From assembly GCA_048594975.1 (NCBI GenBank), contig JBMDXQ010000027.1:124001-188000 (forward strand): a stretch of DNA of 64,000 bases, given 5' to 3'. The first letter of the stretch is position 1; the number at the start of each line of letters is the position of its first letter. Below are positions 50,062 through 58,200 of this stretch, piece by piece. A program made the translations under genes and the position numbers. The stretch comes from JBMDXB01 sp048594975. Its GTDB lineage: Bacteria > Acidobacteriota > Vicinamibacteria > Vicinamibacterales > 2-12-FULL-66-21. The notes beneath the pieces are model-generated. The model ran no database searches. It was not told where the DNA came from and was given only the letters and a program-made list of their open reading frames with translations.

Positions 50062-52716
50062 TCAGCGTTCAACCACCTGCAGCGTCGTCTCCAGCCGCAG
50101 ATCTTCCGACGATGCGCCGACGCGCAGCCGGACGCGATCGGGCTCCACCACCCAGCGATCGGCAGCCGTGTCCCAGTACGCCAGGTCCTCGGCGCGCAGC
50201 GCCATCGTCACCGTCCGCGTCTCGCCAGGCTTGAGCGTGACGCGCTGGTAGCCGCGCAGCTCGAGCAGCGGCCGCGGCACCTTCGAACCGAGGTGCTGGA
50301 CGTAGAGCTGCACGACCTCGTCGCCCGCACGCTTGCCCGTGTTGGTCACCTCCACGCTCACGTCAACCGCGCCGCCCGCATGCAGCGTCGGAGTGTTCGT
50401 GCGCAGCCGATCGTAGCGGAACGTCGTGTAGCTCAGGCCGTGGCCGAACGGGTAGAGCGGCTTGCCTGAGAAGTAGCGATACGTGCGGCCGTTCATCTTG
50501 TAGTCCTCGAACGGCCCGAGGTCGGACGTGGATCGGTAGAACGTGACCGGCAGGCGGCCGGCCGGATTGTAGGTGCCGAACAGGACGTCGGCGATCGCGG
50601 TGCCGCCGGCCTGGCCGGGGTACCACGCCTGGACGACGGCGGGCCCCTGCTGCTGCGCCCACTCGACGGCCACCGCGCTGCCGCTCAGGAGGACGAGGAC
50701 GGTCGGCTTGCCGAGCCCGGCGACGCGCTCGAGCAGCCGCTGCTGCGGCGCGGGCAGCTCGATCGACGTGCGATCGCCGCCGCGAAATCCCGGGATCGTG
50801 ACCGGCATCTCCTCCCCTTCGAGCCGCGGCGTGAGGCCGAGGAAGAGCACGACCGCATCCGCGTTCCGGGCCGCGTCGAGCGCTTCGCTCTCGAGCAGAT
50901 CGTTCGGCGCCGCCATCACGAGCTGCAGGTCCGCGTAGCCGTAGGATTCCTCGGCCTCGACGCGGATCGTGTAGTCGCGCCCGGCCTCGAGCTGCAGCGG
51001 CTGCGAGTAGGTCGGCCGCGGATCGGGGAACTCGCCGTCGCGCTGAGGGTAGCGCGATTCGGCGAGCGGCTTGTCGTCGAGGAACAGCCGGTACTTCACC
51101 GTGCCGACGAGGCCGAGGCGGTAGCTGCCCGCTCGCGCCGGCCGGAAGATCCCCGACCAGCGGACGCCGAAGTCGTCCGCGTTCAGGCCCGGCCTGGGCG
51201 CGCCTTCGCGCCAGTTCGCATCGACCGTGGGCTCGACCGCGGTTGCCACGGGCGAGCCGCCCATCGTGCGGGCGCCGAAGTACTCGACGCGCAGCCCCGG
51301 CTTGCCATCTGGCGTGAACAGCACCAAACCGGGGACCGAGTCGTACACCGGGAAGCCCTCGGCCAGGTCGGAGCCGACCGCGAACAGGACCTTCGTCTTC
51401 GAGCCGACCGCCTCGCGGATGCCGCGCAGCGGCGTGACCGGATCCGAGGGCAGGCCGTTGTAGTTGCCGAGCAGCATGCGCCAGTCGTTCGCGTTCGGAC
51501 CAATCACGGCCAGCGTCCCGAGATCCTTCCGCAGCGGGAGCACGCCGCCCTCGTTCCTAAGCAGCACGATCGACCCGCGCGCCACGTCCAGCGCCAGCGC
51601 GCGGTGCGGCGTGCTGTCCACGACCGAAAACGGGATCTGCTGGTACTTCACCCTCGACGGCGGATCGAACATGCCGAGCCTGAAGCGTGCGGTGAAGAGC
51701 CGCTTCAGCGACGTGTCGATCTGCACCTCGGTAATCAGCCCTTCCTTCACCGCCTGGAGCAGCGCCTTGTAGGAGCTGCCGCACTCCACGTCCGTGCCGG
51801 CCTTCACCGACATCGCCGAGGCCTCCGCAGCCGTCTTGACCAGCTTGTGGCGCTGCCAGATGTCGTCGATGGCGCCGCAGTCCGAGACGATGTAGCCGGG
51901 GAACTGCCAGCGGCGGCGCAGGATCTCGCCGAGCAGCAGATCGCTGGCGCACGCGGCTTCGCCGTTCACGCGGTTGTAGGCACACATCAGCGAGTAGGCG
52001 TGCCCCTCGCGAATGGAGGTCTCGAAGTGGCGCAGGTAGTCCTCGTGCAGCGACCGCTCGTCGACGACGGCGTCGAACGTGTGGCGCTCGGGCTCGGGCC
52101 CGCTGTGCACCGCGTAGTGTTTCACCGTGGCGATCGTCTTGAAGTACTTCGGGTCGTCGCCCTGCAGCCCGCGGACGAAGTTGATCGCCAGCCTGGCGGT
52201 GAGGAACGGGTCCTCGCCGTAGGTCTCCTGCCCCCGGCCCCAGCGCGGGTCGCGGAACAGGTTGATGTTCGGCGACCAGATCGTCAGGCCGGTGTAACGG
52301 TCGTAGATACCCCTGCGGAACGACTCGTGGTGCTTGGCACGGGCCTCGTCGGAGATCACCGTCGCCATGCGGTGGACGAGACGGTCGTCCCAGGTGGCGG
52401 CGAACCCGATCGCCTGCGGGAAGACCGTGGCCAGCCCCGCGCGCGCAACGCCGTGCAGCGCCTCGTTCCACCAGTTGTAGGCGGGCACCTGCAGCCTGGG
52501 GATCGCCGGCACGCGGTCCATCATCTGCGCGACCTTCTCCTCGAGCGTCATGCGGCCGACGAGATCGTTCACGCGCTTCTCGATGGGCGCCGCCGGGTCG
52601 AGATAGAGCGGGGTCTCCGGCTTCTGCGCCTTCGCGATCAGTCCGGCCGCGGCGACGAAGGCGATCAGGGTGGCAACGGCGCGCGCGGACAGGCACGCAC
52701 GGGCGGAGCGACTCAT
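50062..52716 (-). CDS. glycoside hydrolase family 3 beta-glycosidase with PA14
   Basis: 884 residues with a signal peptide (AVATLIAFVAAAGLIAKA). The GH3 N-domain has the nucleophile Asp in GYIVSDCGAIDD (about residue 279) and the AYNWWNEALHGVA block typical of xylosidase-type GH3. A PA14 domain sits near residues 440-600. The GH3 C-domain follows (VLLSGSAVAVEWAQQ) and then a fibronectin type III-like end (GGAVDVSVEVTNTGKRAGDEVVQLYV). It probably cleaves xylo- or gluco-oligosaccharides in the periplasm. No transporter gene is beside it. Confidence 0.92.
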   Translation of the reverse strand: MSRSARACLSARAVATLIAFVAAAGLIAKAQKPETPLYLDPAAPIEKRVNDLVGRMTLEEKVAQMMDRVPAIPRLQVPAYNWWNEALHGVARAGLATVFPQAIGFAATWDDRLVHRMATVISDEARAKHHESFRRGIYDRYTGLTIWSPNINLFRDPRWGRGQETYGEDPFLTARLAINFVRGLQGDDPKYFKTIATVKHYAVHSGPEPERHTFDAVVDERSLHEDYLRHFETSIREGHAYSLMCAYNRVNGEAACASDLLLGEILRRRWQFPGYIVSDCGAIDDIWQRHKLVKTAAEASAMSVKAGTDVECGSSYKALLQAVKEGLITEVQIDTSLKRLFTARFRLGMFDPPSRVKYQQIPFSVVDSTPHRALALDVARGSIVLLRNEGGVLPLRKDLGTLAVIGPNANDWRMLLGNYNGLPSDPVTPLRGIREAVGSKTKVLFAVGSDLAEGFPVYDSVPGLVLFTPDGKPGLRVEYFGARTMGGSPVATAVEPTVDANWREGAPRPGLNADDFGVRWSGIFRPARAGSYRLGLVGTVKYRLFLDDKPLAESRYPQRDGEFPDPRPTYSQPLQLEAGRDYTIRVEAEESYGYADLQLVMAAPNDLLESEALDAARNADAVVLFLGLTPRLEGEEMPVTIPGFRGGDRTSIELPAPQQRLLERVAGLGKPTVLVLLSGSAVAVEWAQQQGPAVVQAWYPGQAGGTAIADVLFGTYNPAGRLPVTFYRSTSDLGPFEDYKMNGRTYRYFSGKPLYPFGHGLSYTTFRYDRLRTNTPTLHAGGAVDVSVEVTNTGKRAGDEVVQLYVQHLGSKVPRPLLELRGYQRVTLKPGETRTVTMALRAEDLAYWDTAADRWVVEPDRVRLRVGASSEDLRLETTLQVVER

Positions 52717-52864
52717 TGCGTTACTCCTCGCTGCTGGAGGAAGCCGTCGGCTGCCGGCCGCGCTCGTTCCGCGGTGGCGCCGCCGCGACGACGTAGTATT
52801 TCACGATCGGAATGCGGGCCACACGCTCGGGCAGCCTGAGGACGAAGTGTTCAGACGTAACCGC
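52717..52864. other. intergenic region upstream of the GH3 gene
   Basis: About 150 bases between the GH3 start and repeat R1. No promoter pair is obvious. The full 370-base divergent gap (52717-53086) holds the R1 copy and little else. Confidence 0.45.
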
Positions 52865-53018
52865 CTTTCGCGGGTGGCCGCGAACGGGGCGCCCCACCCG
52901 CCGCCGCAGCGCCGTCTCCCGTTACCGTGCTTTTCGGCGCGAGGAGCCGGGGCCCTCGCCGGGCGTTCTGTGCCCGGTGGGGTGGCGAGTCGGTGGGGCT
53001 GTTTCGCGGCCAGGACCC
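52865..53018 (-). repeat. long dispersed repeat R1 (second copy)
   Basis: About 154 bases in inverse orientation to the copy at 47258-47454, with the same GGGCACAGAACGCCC hairpin. It lacks the 45-base middle segment of the first copy. It lies between the divergent GH3 and membrane-protein genes. Confidence 0.8.
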
Positions 53019-53086
53019 GCCGCAGCGGTCTTCCTTCAACGGATACACTTCGGACTAGGATTCTCAGGACGGAGACGGAGTAGCAG

Positions 53087-53887
53087 ATGCGCAGCAACGC
53101 CGTACTGTGGGCGCTGGCGATCGCGCTCACGCTCGCTTCCGCGGTCTACCAGCGCATGACCGGCCCCACCTACCCGGTCCGCGGCCACGTCGTGCTCGGT
53201 GGCGCCGAGGTGCGCTATCGACTCGCGCGCAGCAACGAGACGGTGTCGGACCAGGCCGTTCAGGTCCGCGTGCCCGACACCGCCGTCACCGGCGAGCTGC
53301 ACTGGCGCCGCTCTCCCTCCTCCGAGCCGTTCCGCGCCGAGCCGCTCGTGCGCCGCGACGACGTGCTCGAGGGCACGCTCCCGCGCCAGCCGGTCGGGGG
53401 GAAGCTCGCATATCAGATCCGGCTTTCCAGACCCCCCGAGCTCGTAGTCCTTCCACCGCAGCCAGCCATCACGCGATTCAAGGATCCGGTCTCGACCTAC
53501 GCCCTCATCCCGCACGTGCTGGCAATGTTCCTCGGGATGCTCTGGTCCACGCGCGCCGGCCTCGCGGCGATCACCGGCGGCTCGACGCGCGCGCTGACCT
53601 GGACGACGCTGGCGTTGCTCGTGACGGGCGGGTTGCTGCTCGGCCCGTGGATGCAGCACCAGGCGTTCGGCGAGTGGTGGACCGGCGTGCCGTGGGGCTA
53701 CGACCTGACGGACAACAAGACGCTCATCGCTGTAGCGGCCTGGGCCATGGCGGCGTGGCGTGTGCGTCGGAATCGTCCTGCGCGTTTGGCCGTCGCCGTC
53801 GCGGCGCTCATCACCCTCGTGATCTTCGCGATCCCGCACAGTGTCTGGGGGACCGAGATCAAGTGGGACGAGATCAATCGTCGATAG
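53087..53887 (+). CDS. hypothetical multi-pass membrane protein
   Basis: 266 residues from ATG 53087. An N-terminal membrane segment, then a soluble beta-like part (about residues 30-130), then four membrane helices (LIPHVLAMFLGMLW, LTWTTLALLVTGGLLLGPW, LIAVAAWAMAAW, LAVAVAALITLVIFAIPH). It ends in SVWGTEIKWDEINRR. No family is recognised. The ADOP gene starts 43 bases later with the same orientation. Confidence 0.7.
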   Translation: MRSNAVLWALAIALTLASAVYQRMTGPTYPVRGHVVLGGAEVRYRLARSNETVSDQAVQVRVPDTAVTGELHWRRSPSSEPFRAEPLVRRDDVLEGTLPRQPVGGKLAYQIRLSRPPELVVLPPQPAITRFKDPVSTYALIPHVLAMFLGMLWSTRAGLAAITGGSTRALTWTTLALLVTGGLLLGPWMQHQAFGEWWTGVPWGYDLTDNKTLIAVAAWAMAAWRVRRNRPARLAVAVAALITLVIFAIPHSVWGTEIKWDEINRR

Positions 53888-53930
53888 GGCGGCTCTTCAG
53901 ATTGTCCAAGCTAACAGTCCGGAGGCGCCA

Positions 53931-56366
53931 ATGGACAGCTTCTGGCAGGACACACGTTACGCGGCCCGCTCGCTTCGCCGAGCACCAGCGTCCACGCTCG
54001 CGGCTCTTGCAACCTTGGCGCTGGGCATCGGAGCGACCACTGCGATTTTCAGCGTGGTGAATGCCGCCCTGCTCACGCCACCACCCTACCCTGAACCGGA
54101 TCGCATTCTCGTGCTGGGCTACCCGGACGGTGGGAGCCAAGACGGGCAGATTTTTCATTATGTCCGCGAACGTGCGCAAAGCTTCCAGCGTATGGCCGCC
54201 CACAGCGGTAGCAGCGGCTGGAATCTGGTCGTCGGCGATCGCGCCGAGTACGCTACCGGAGTACCTGTCTCCGAGGGCTTCTTCGAGGTACTCGGCGTAG
54301 CCCCGTTGCTTGGCAGAGGCTTCTCGCGCGTCGAAGATCAGACGAACGGGCCACGGGCCGTTGTGTTGAGTGAGCCACTCTGGCGGCGAGTGCTGGGTGC
54401 TAGGAAGGAAGCGATCGGCGAGGTCGTTCTTCTCGGAGGCGTGCCGCATACGATCGTGGGAGTTATGCCGGCGGGATTTCGGACCGTGCCGGCAGCAGAC
54501 CTTTGGACGCCGCTGCGCCTGTCCCCCACGGACAACTCGCGGAACTACACGGTTCTGGGCCGGCTGCGTGGTGGAGTCTCACCAGGACACGCGGCAAGCG
54601 ACCTTGCGTCGCTCAAGAACGGACTCCATAGCGACCTTCGAGGTATCTCTGAGGCGCGCAGCCAGGCGCTGCAGTGGATCACCTACCAGCGCTGGTTGGG
54701 TCTCGCGGGTCGTGATGCGCTTCTGCTCCTACTCGGCGCTGTTGTATTTCTCCTACTTTTGGCGTGCGTGAACGTTGCCAGCTTGCAGCTGGTGCGCGCC
54801 GTCACCCGCCGTCGCGAGATGGCGACCCGGTCCGCCCTCGGAGGCGGCAACGCGCGACTGATCCAGCAGGTGCTGACTGAATCGGTTCTGCTCGCTCTGG
54901 TGGGTGCGGCGCTTGGAATCCTGGTTGCGCAGTGGGGCGTACGCACGCTCGTGACGCTCGTGCCCGGCGGGCTGCTCGAAGGCCGTACCGTCGTTCTCGA
55001 CTGGCGGGTGCTCGGCGTGACCCTCGCCGTAGCTGTCGCTGCCGGCATCTTCTTCGGGTTCGCGCCGGCCCTTGGAACTGCGCGGCCCGACCTGCGGACA
55101 GCCTTGTGGGAAGGCGCACGCAACACCGCGGGCCGGCCGACGATATGGTTGCGGCGAGTTTTCGCCGTGGCCGAAGTCGCACTGGCAGTCCTCCTGCTCG
55201 TGGGCGCCGGCCTACTTATCCGTACGTTCGTGAATCTGCGGAGCGTAGAACTCGGTTTTGATCCCTCGAACGTGGTCATCGGCAAGATGTCGCTGCAGGG
55301 GTCGACGAGTCAGACCCGGGAGGAACTGGCGGCGTTCTTCGAGCGGACTCTTACACGGCTGCGCGAAGTGCCTGGCGTGACCGCTGCAGCGGTCGGGAAC
55401 AACGTTCCGATAGAGCGGGGTCTGAATCTCCCGCTCGAGCCACCAGTCGGGTCGCTGGTCGACCAGATGCGCGCGGTCGACTGGCGCTATGTCACGCCGG
55501 AGTACGTCGCGCTCTTTGGAATCCCGATTCGGGCTGGGCGGGCGTTCGACGGACGAGATCAGGCGCAAGGCGCACCCGTGGTGCTCGTCAACGAGGCGTT
55601 CGCCCGGACGTACTTCGGAACCACGCAAGTGGTCGGACGATTCGCGCAGATCGCCAGAGGCCTCAAGGACCCGCCGCGCGAGATCGTCGGCGTGATCGCG
55701 GACGTCAAGGGCCTTTCTGGTTCGGGATGGACCAGGGGTCCCAGCGCTCTCGGGTCACCGGTAGCGCCGACCATGTATGTGCCCGCCGCGCAAGTCCCAG
55801 ACAACATCCTGCAGATGGTGCACCACTACTTCCCAATCAGTTGGATCGTCCGAACGCGTCGCGCCGCCAACGTCGTGCCGGCGGTACAAGAAGTGGTCCG
55901 GTCGGCCGAGCCGGCACTCCCATTCATCCGCTTTGAGACGATGGAACAGCTGATTGCGCGCGACCTGGAGATGCAGCGTTTCCTGACTACCCTGCTAGGC
56001 GTGTTCGCGGCCTTGTCACTGGCGCTCGCGACGGTTGGGATGTATGGCCTGGTCGCCTATACCGCGACCCAGCGAACGCAGGAAGTCGGGATCCGGATGG
56101 CGCTCGGTGCGACCAGCACGCGTGTGCTGCGGGCGTTCCTGATGGAGGGACTATCGCTAGTAGTAGCCGGCGCGGCGATCGGGCTGAGCGGCGCCGCACT
56201 CGCGAGCCGACTGCTGTCGTCGCTAGTCTTCGGCATTGAGCCGCTCGATCCGCTGACGTTCGTCGCTGTCACCGCGTTGTTGATCCTGGTCGCCGGAACG
56301 GCGACGTTGATGCCCGCGCTGCAGGCATCGCGCACCGATCCCATGAGGGCACTGCGACTTGAATAA
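53931..56366 (+). CDS. ADOP-family ABC permease (MacB/FtsX-like), second copy
   Basis: 811 residues from ATG 53931, with GGAGG five bases upstream. Same overall layout as the gene at 33971: N-terminal membrane segment (LAALATLALGIGATTAIFSVV), MacB-like periplasmic part, FtsX halves (LLLLACVNVASLQLV, VFAVAEVALAVLLLVGAGLL) and the C-terminal ALGATSTRVLRAFLMEGL. Identity to the first copy was not computed. No ATPase gene is adjacent. It borders the lower-GC glycosyltransferase block. Confidence 0.9.
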   Translation: MDSFWQDTRYAARSLRRAPASTLAALATLALGIGATTAIFSVVNAALLTPPPYPEPDRILVLGYPDGGSQDGQIFHYVRERAQSFQRMAAHSGSSGWNLVVGDRAEYATGVPVSEGFFEVLGVAPLLGRGFSRVEDQTNGPRAVVLSEPLWRRVLGARKEAIGEVVLLGGVPHTIVGVMPAGFRTVPAADLWTPLRLSPTDNSRNYTVLGRLRGGVSPGHAASDLASLKNGLHSDLRGISEARSQALQWITYQRWLGLAGRDALLLLLGAVVFLLLLACVNVASLQLVRAVTRRREMATRSALGGGNARLIQQVLTESVLLALVGAALGILVAQWGVRTLVTLVPGGLLEGRTVVLDWRVLGVTLAVAVAAGIFFGFAPALGTARPDLRTALWEGARNTAGRPTIWLRRVFAVAEVALAVLLLVGAGLLIRTFVNLRSVELGFDPSNVVIGKMSLQGSTSQTREELAAFFERTLTRLREVPGVTAAAVGNNVPIERGLNLPLEPPVGSLVDQMRAVDWRYVTPEYVALFGIPIRAGRAFDGRDQAQGAPVVLVNEAFARTYFGTTQVVGRFAQIARGLKDPPREIVGVIADVKGLSGSGWTRGPSALGSPVAPTMYVPAAQVPDNILQMVHHYFPISWIVRTRRAANVVPAVQEVVRSAEPALPFIRFETMEQLIARDLEMQRFLTTLLGVFAALSLALATVGMYGLVAYTATQRTQEVGIRMALGATSTRVLRAFLMEGLSLVVAGAAIGLSGAALASRLLSSLVFGIEPLDPLTFVAVTALLILVAGTATLMPALQASRTDPMRALRLE

Positions 56367-56487
56367 CAGCGGGTTCGATACCGTTTGACTGTCACCGAGG
56401 CGCCCGAACCCAGCGGTGTGTTCGATCCCGGGAGCTGCTGGTCCAGTCGCGCGATTCGCACAGCGGCGACGCGCGCGACGACCCACC

Positions 56488-57174
56488 CTACGCCGGACGA
56501 CCGATTTCTTGCCAGCAGTACTTGAGCAGTTGTTTTCCAGTGGGCCAGGCCGGGAAATGTGTGGATCCGGCCAGCCTCCGCCGTTCCTGTACCGGGACCG
56601 ACACGATCGACAGATGATTCTTGTAGGCGCGTACGACCATCTCGAGATCGATGGAGACACCATGTGGCAGCGGATCGATCTGACGGAATGCCGATACGCG
56701 CATGCCCCGAAAGCCGTGCAGCACGTCCCACACGATGTGCCCCTGACGACGCCATAAAGCCGCCGCCATCAGGGCGAGTGCGACAACGAACCACTTCCGG
56801 CTCTTTACCAGCTGGTCGTCTTCTTCGTTCCTCGCGCCGGGTCCAATACGGCTCGCGATGACGAGGTCGGCGCCCTGCGCAAAGAGGGGTCGAAACTTCA
56901 GCACATCTGCGGGGTCGATACTCCCCTTTGGCTGGTAGAGCACGACGGCATCCGTCGTGCAGCGATCAAACGCGCAGCGATACGCGCCGTTGTAGGTAGG
57001 AAGATCCTGATGGTGAACGACGATGCCCCGTGACTGCAGATATTCGACCGTGCCGTCGTCGCTGCCCGCGTCAATGGCGAAGACTTCCTCGAACCCGTCG
57101 ATAGGCAGCTGGGGAACGTCATGCCGACAGCCTTCGATCTCGTTCCAGGTCAAGAGGCAGAGGGTCAATCGCAT
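56488..57174 (-). CDS. GT2-type glycosyltransferase
   Basis: 228 residues from ATG 57174, which overlaps the upstream stop by ten bases. N-terminal pattern LTLCLLTWNEIEG, then EVFAIDAGSDDGTVEYLQ and AVVLYQPKGSIDPADV, as in family 2 nucleotide-sugar transferases; no DXD stands out, but SIDP may substitute. A short hydrophobic segment WFVVALALMAAALW follows. It resembles polyprenyl-phosphate mannose synthases. It is the third gene of a surface-glycan operon with the STELLO-like and GT-C-like genes. Confidence 0.8.
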   Translation of the reverse strand: MRLTLCLLTWNEIEGCRHDVPQLPIDGFEEVFAIDAGSDDGTVEYLQSRGIVVHHQDLPTYNGAYRCAFDRCTTDAVVLYQPKGSIDPADVLKFRPLFAQGADLVIASRIGPGARNEEDDQLVKSRKWFVVALALMAAALWRRQGHIVWDVLHGFRGMRVSAFRQIDPLPHGVSIDLEMVVRAYKNHLSIVSVPVQERRRLAGSTHFPAWPTGKQLLKYCWQEIGRPA

Positions 57175-58190
57175 ACCGAACTGCGAGACGCGGTGAGCGC
57201 ACTCAATTCGGACAGCCACGTCCCCAGCAGCTTCAGCTCTTGAGGGCCTACGACCCCGAGGCGTACGAGCGCTTCATAGCAGCGCAGCATGTTGTCCCCG
57301 ATGTGCTCTGTGCCCGATCGCAGCGAAAGACCATCGAGCGAAGCACTGATTGACGTGTTGTGGAGATAGCCAGGAACTTCGTCGGCGAAGTCGCTCATCA
57401 GATGATGGTCGTTGCGTACCTGCCGGACCGTAGGCTCATGAAAGAGAATCCACCAACCGTTCTCGGCGGCAATCCGCCCTGCGATCAAGCTCCGCCAGGT
57501 GTCGGTCATCCGGAACGAACAGTCTGATGGCAGGTACAGCAGCGGAAACGCCTCGGCAAACCAGGTGGTGTTCTGACTGTTGAACGGACACCGAGTCCCC
57601 GGCCCCAGAGCGATCCGCCGGTCCTGTCGAAAACGCTGCGGGAGCGGCAGGATCAACCGATAGACGGCGTCGACATCCGGATTATCATCGGCCAGCCCCT
57701 GTTGGATCGGACAGGTTCGCTGGGCGACTTCTAGCGTCTCAAAGGGGGGGAACGCCGCGTGAATGCGATCCAACGGAAATCCTCTCGGCCAGATGACCGT
57801 CTCGCTGAAATAGCGGTACACGTTCACCCAGTCGCCGCTCGAGAGCCCGCGCACGCGGACGTCCCGCTGACGCAATCCGAAAAAGGCCGGCATCGGCCAA
57901 TTGTCGTCATCCGTCTCAATAATGAGCGTTGCCCCCCGCTGGATCGCCACCAGATAAGCGATGTTCTTCCGCGCGTAGTGGCCGACCGGGCTTTCGCGCG
58001 CGAGAGCAAAGCCGGTGCGCCGTTGCGCCTCGACGTCGAGAAAGTAACAGCCCTCGAGGTCGAACCCGGCCGGACTCTTGGTGTCACCGGCCAGTACGAA
58101 ATCGACTCCCGACTGTGACGCTCCCGACGCGAGCGCTTGGAGGATTGGGGTGGGACTACTGACGGAGGTGAGCACGAGTGCCGTCGGCAT
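57165..58190 (-). CDS. STELLO-like (DUF288) glycosyltransferase
   Basis: 341 residues from ATG 58190. The DUF288/STELLO landmarks are HYARKNIAYLVAIQRGATLIIETDDD (here shown as parts), with the acidic triad at residues 94-96, and a later RMTDTWRSLIAGRIAAENG. The family is known mainly from plants and nematodes, with bacterial members annotated by databases. It probably transfers a sugar in surface polysaccharide synthesis. The gene is ten bases from the stop of the GT-C-like gene. Confidence 0.75.
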   Translation of the reverse strand: MPTALVLTSVSSPTPILQALASGASQSGVDFVLAGDTKSPAGFDLEGCYFLDVEAQRRTGFALARESPVGHYARKNIAYLVAIQRGATLIIETDDDNWPMPAFFGLRQRDVRVRGLSSGDWVNVYRYFSETVIWPRGFPLDRIHAAFPPFETLEVAQRTCPIQQGLADDNPDVDAVYRLILPLPQRFRQDRRIALGPGTRCPFNSQNTTWFAEAFPLLYLPSDCSFRMTDTWRSLIAGRIAAENGWWILFHEPTVRQVRNDHHLMSDFADEVPGYLHNTSISASLDGLSLRSGTEHIGDNMLRCYEALVRLGVVGPQELKLLGTWLSELSALTASRSSVCD

Positions 58191-58200
58191 GGCGAGGTGA

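Noticed and set aside
47258..53018. IS element bounded by inverted repeats
   Set aside because: No transposase lies between the copies, and one copy lacks an internal segment.
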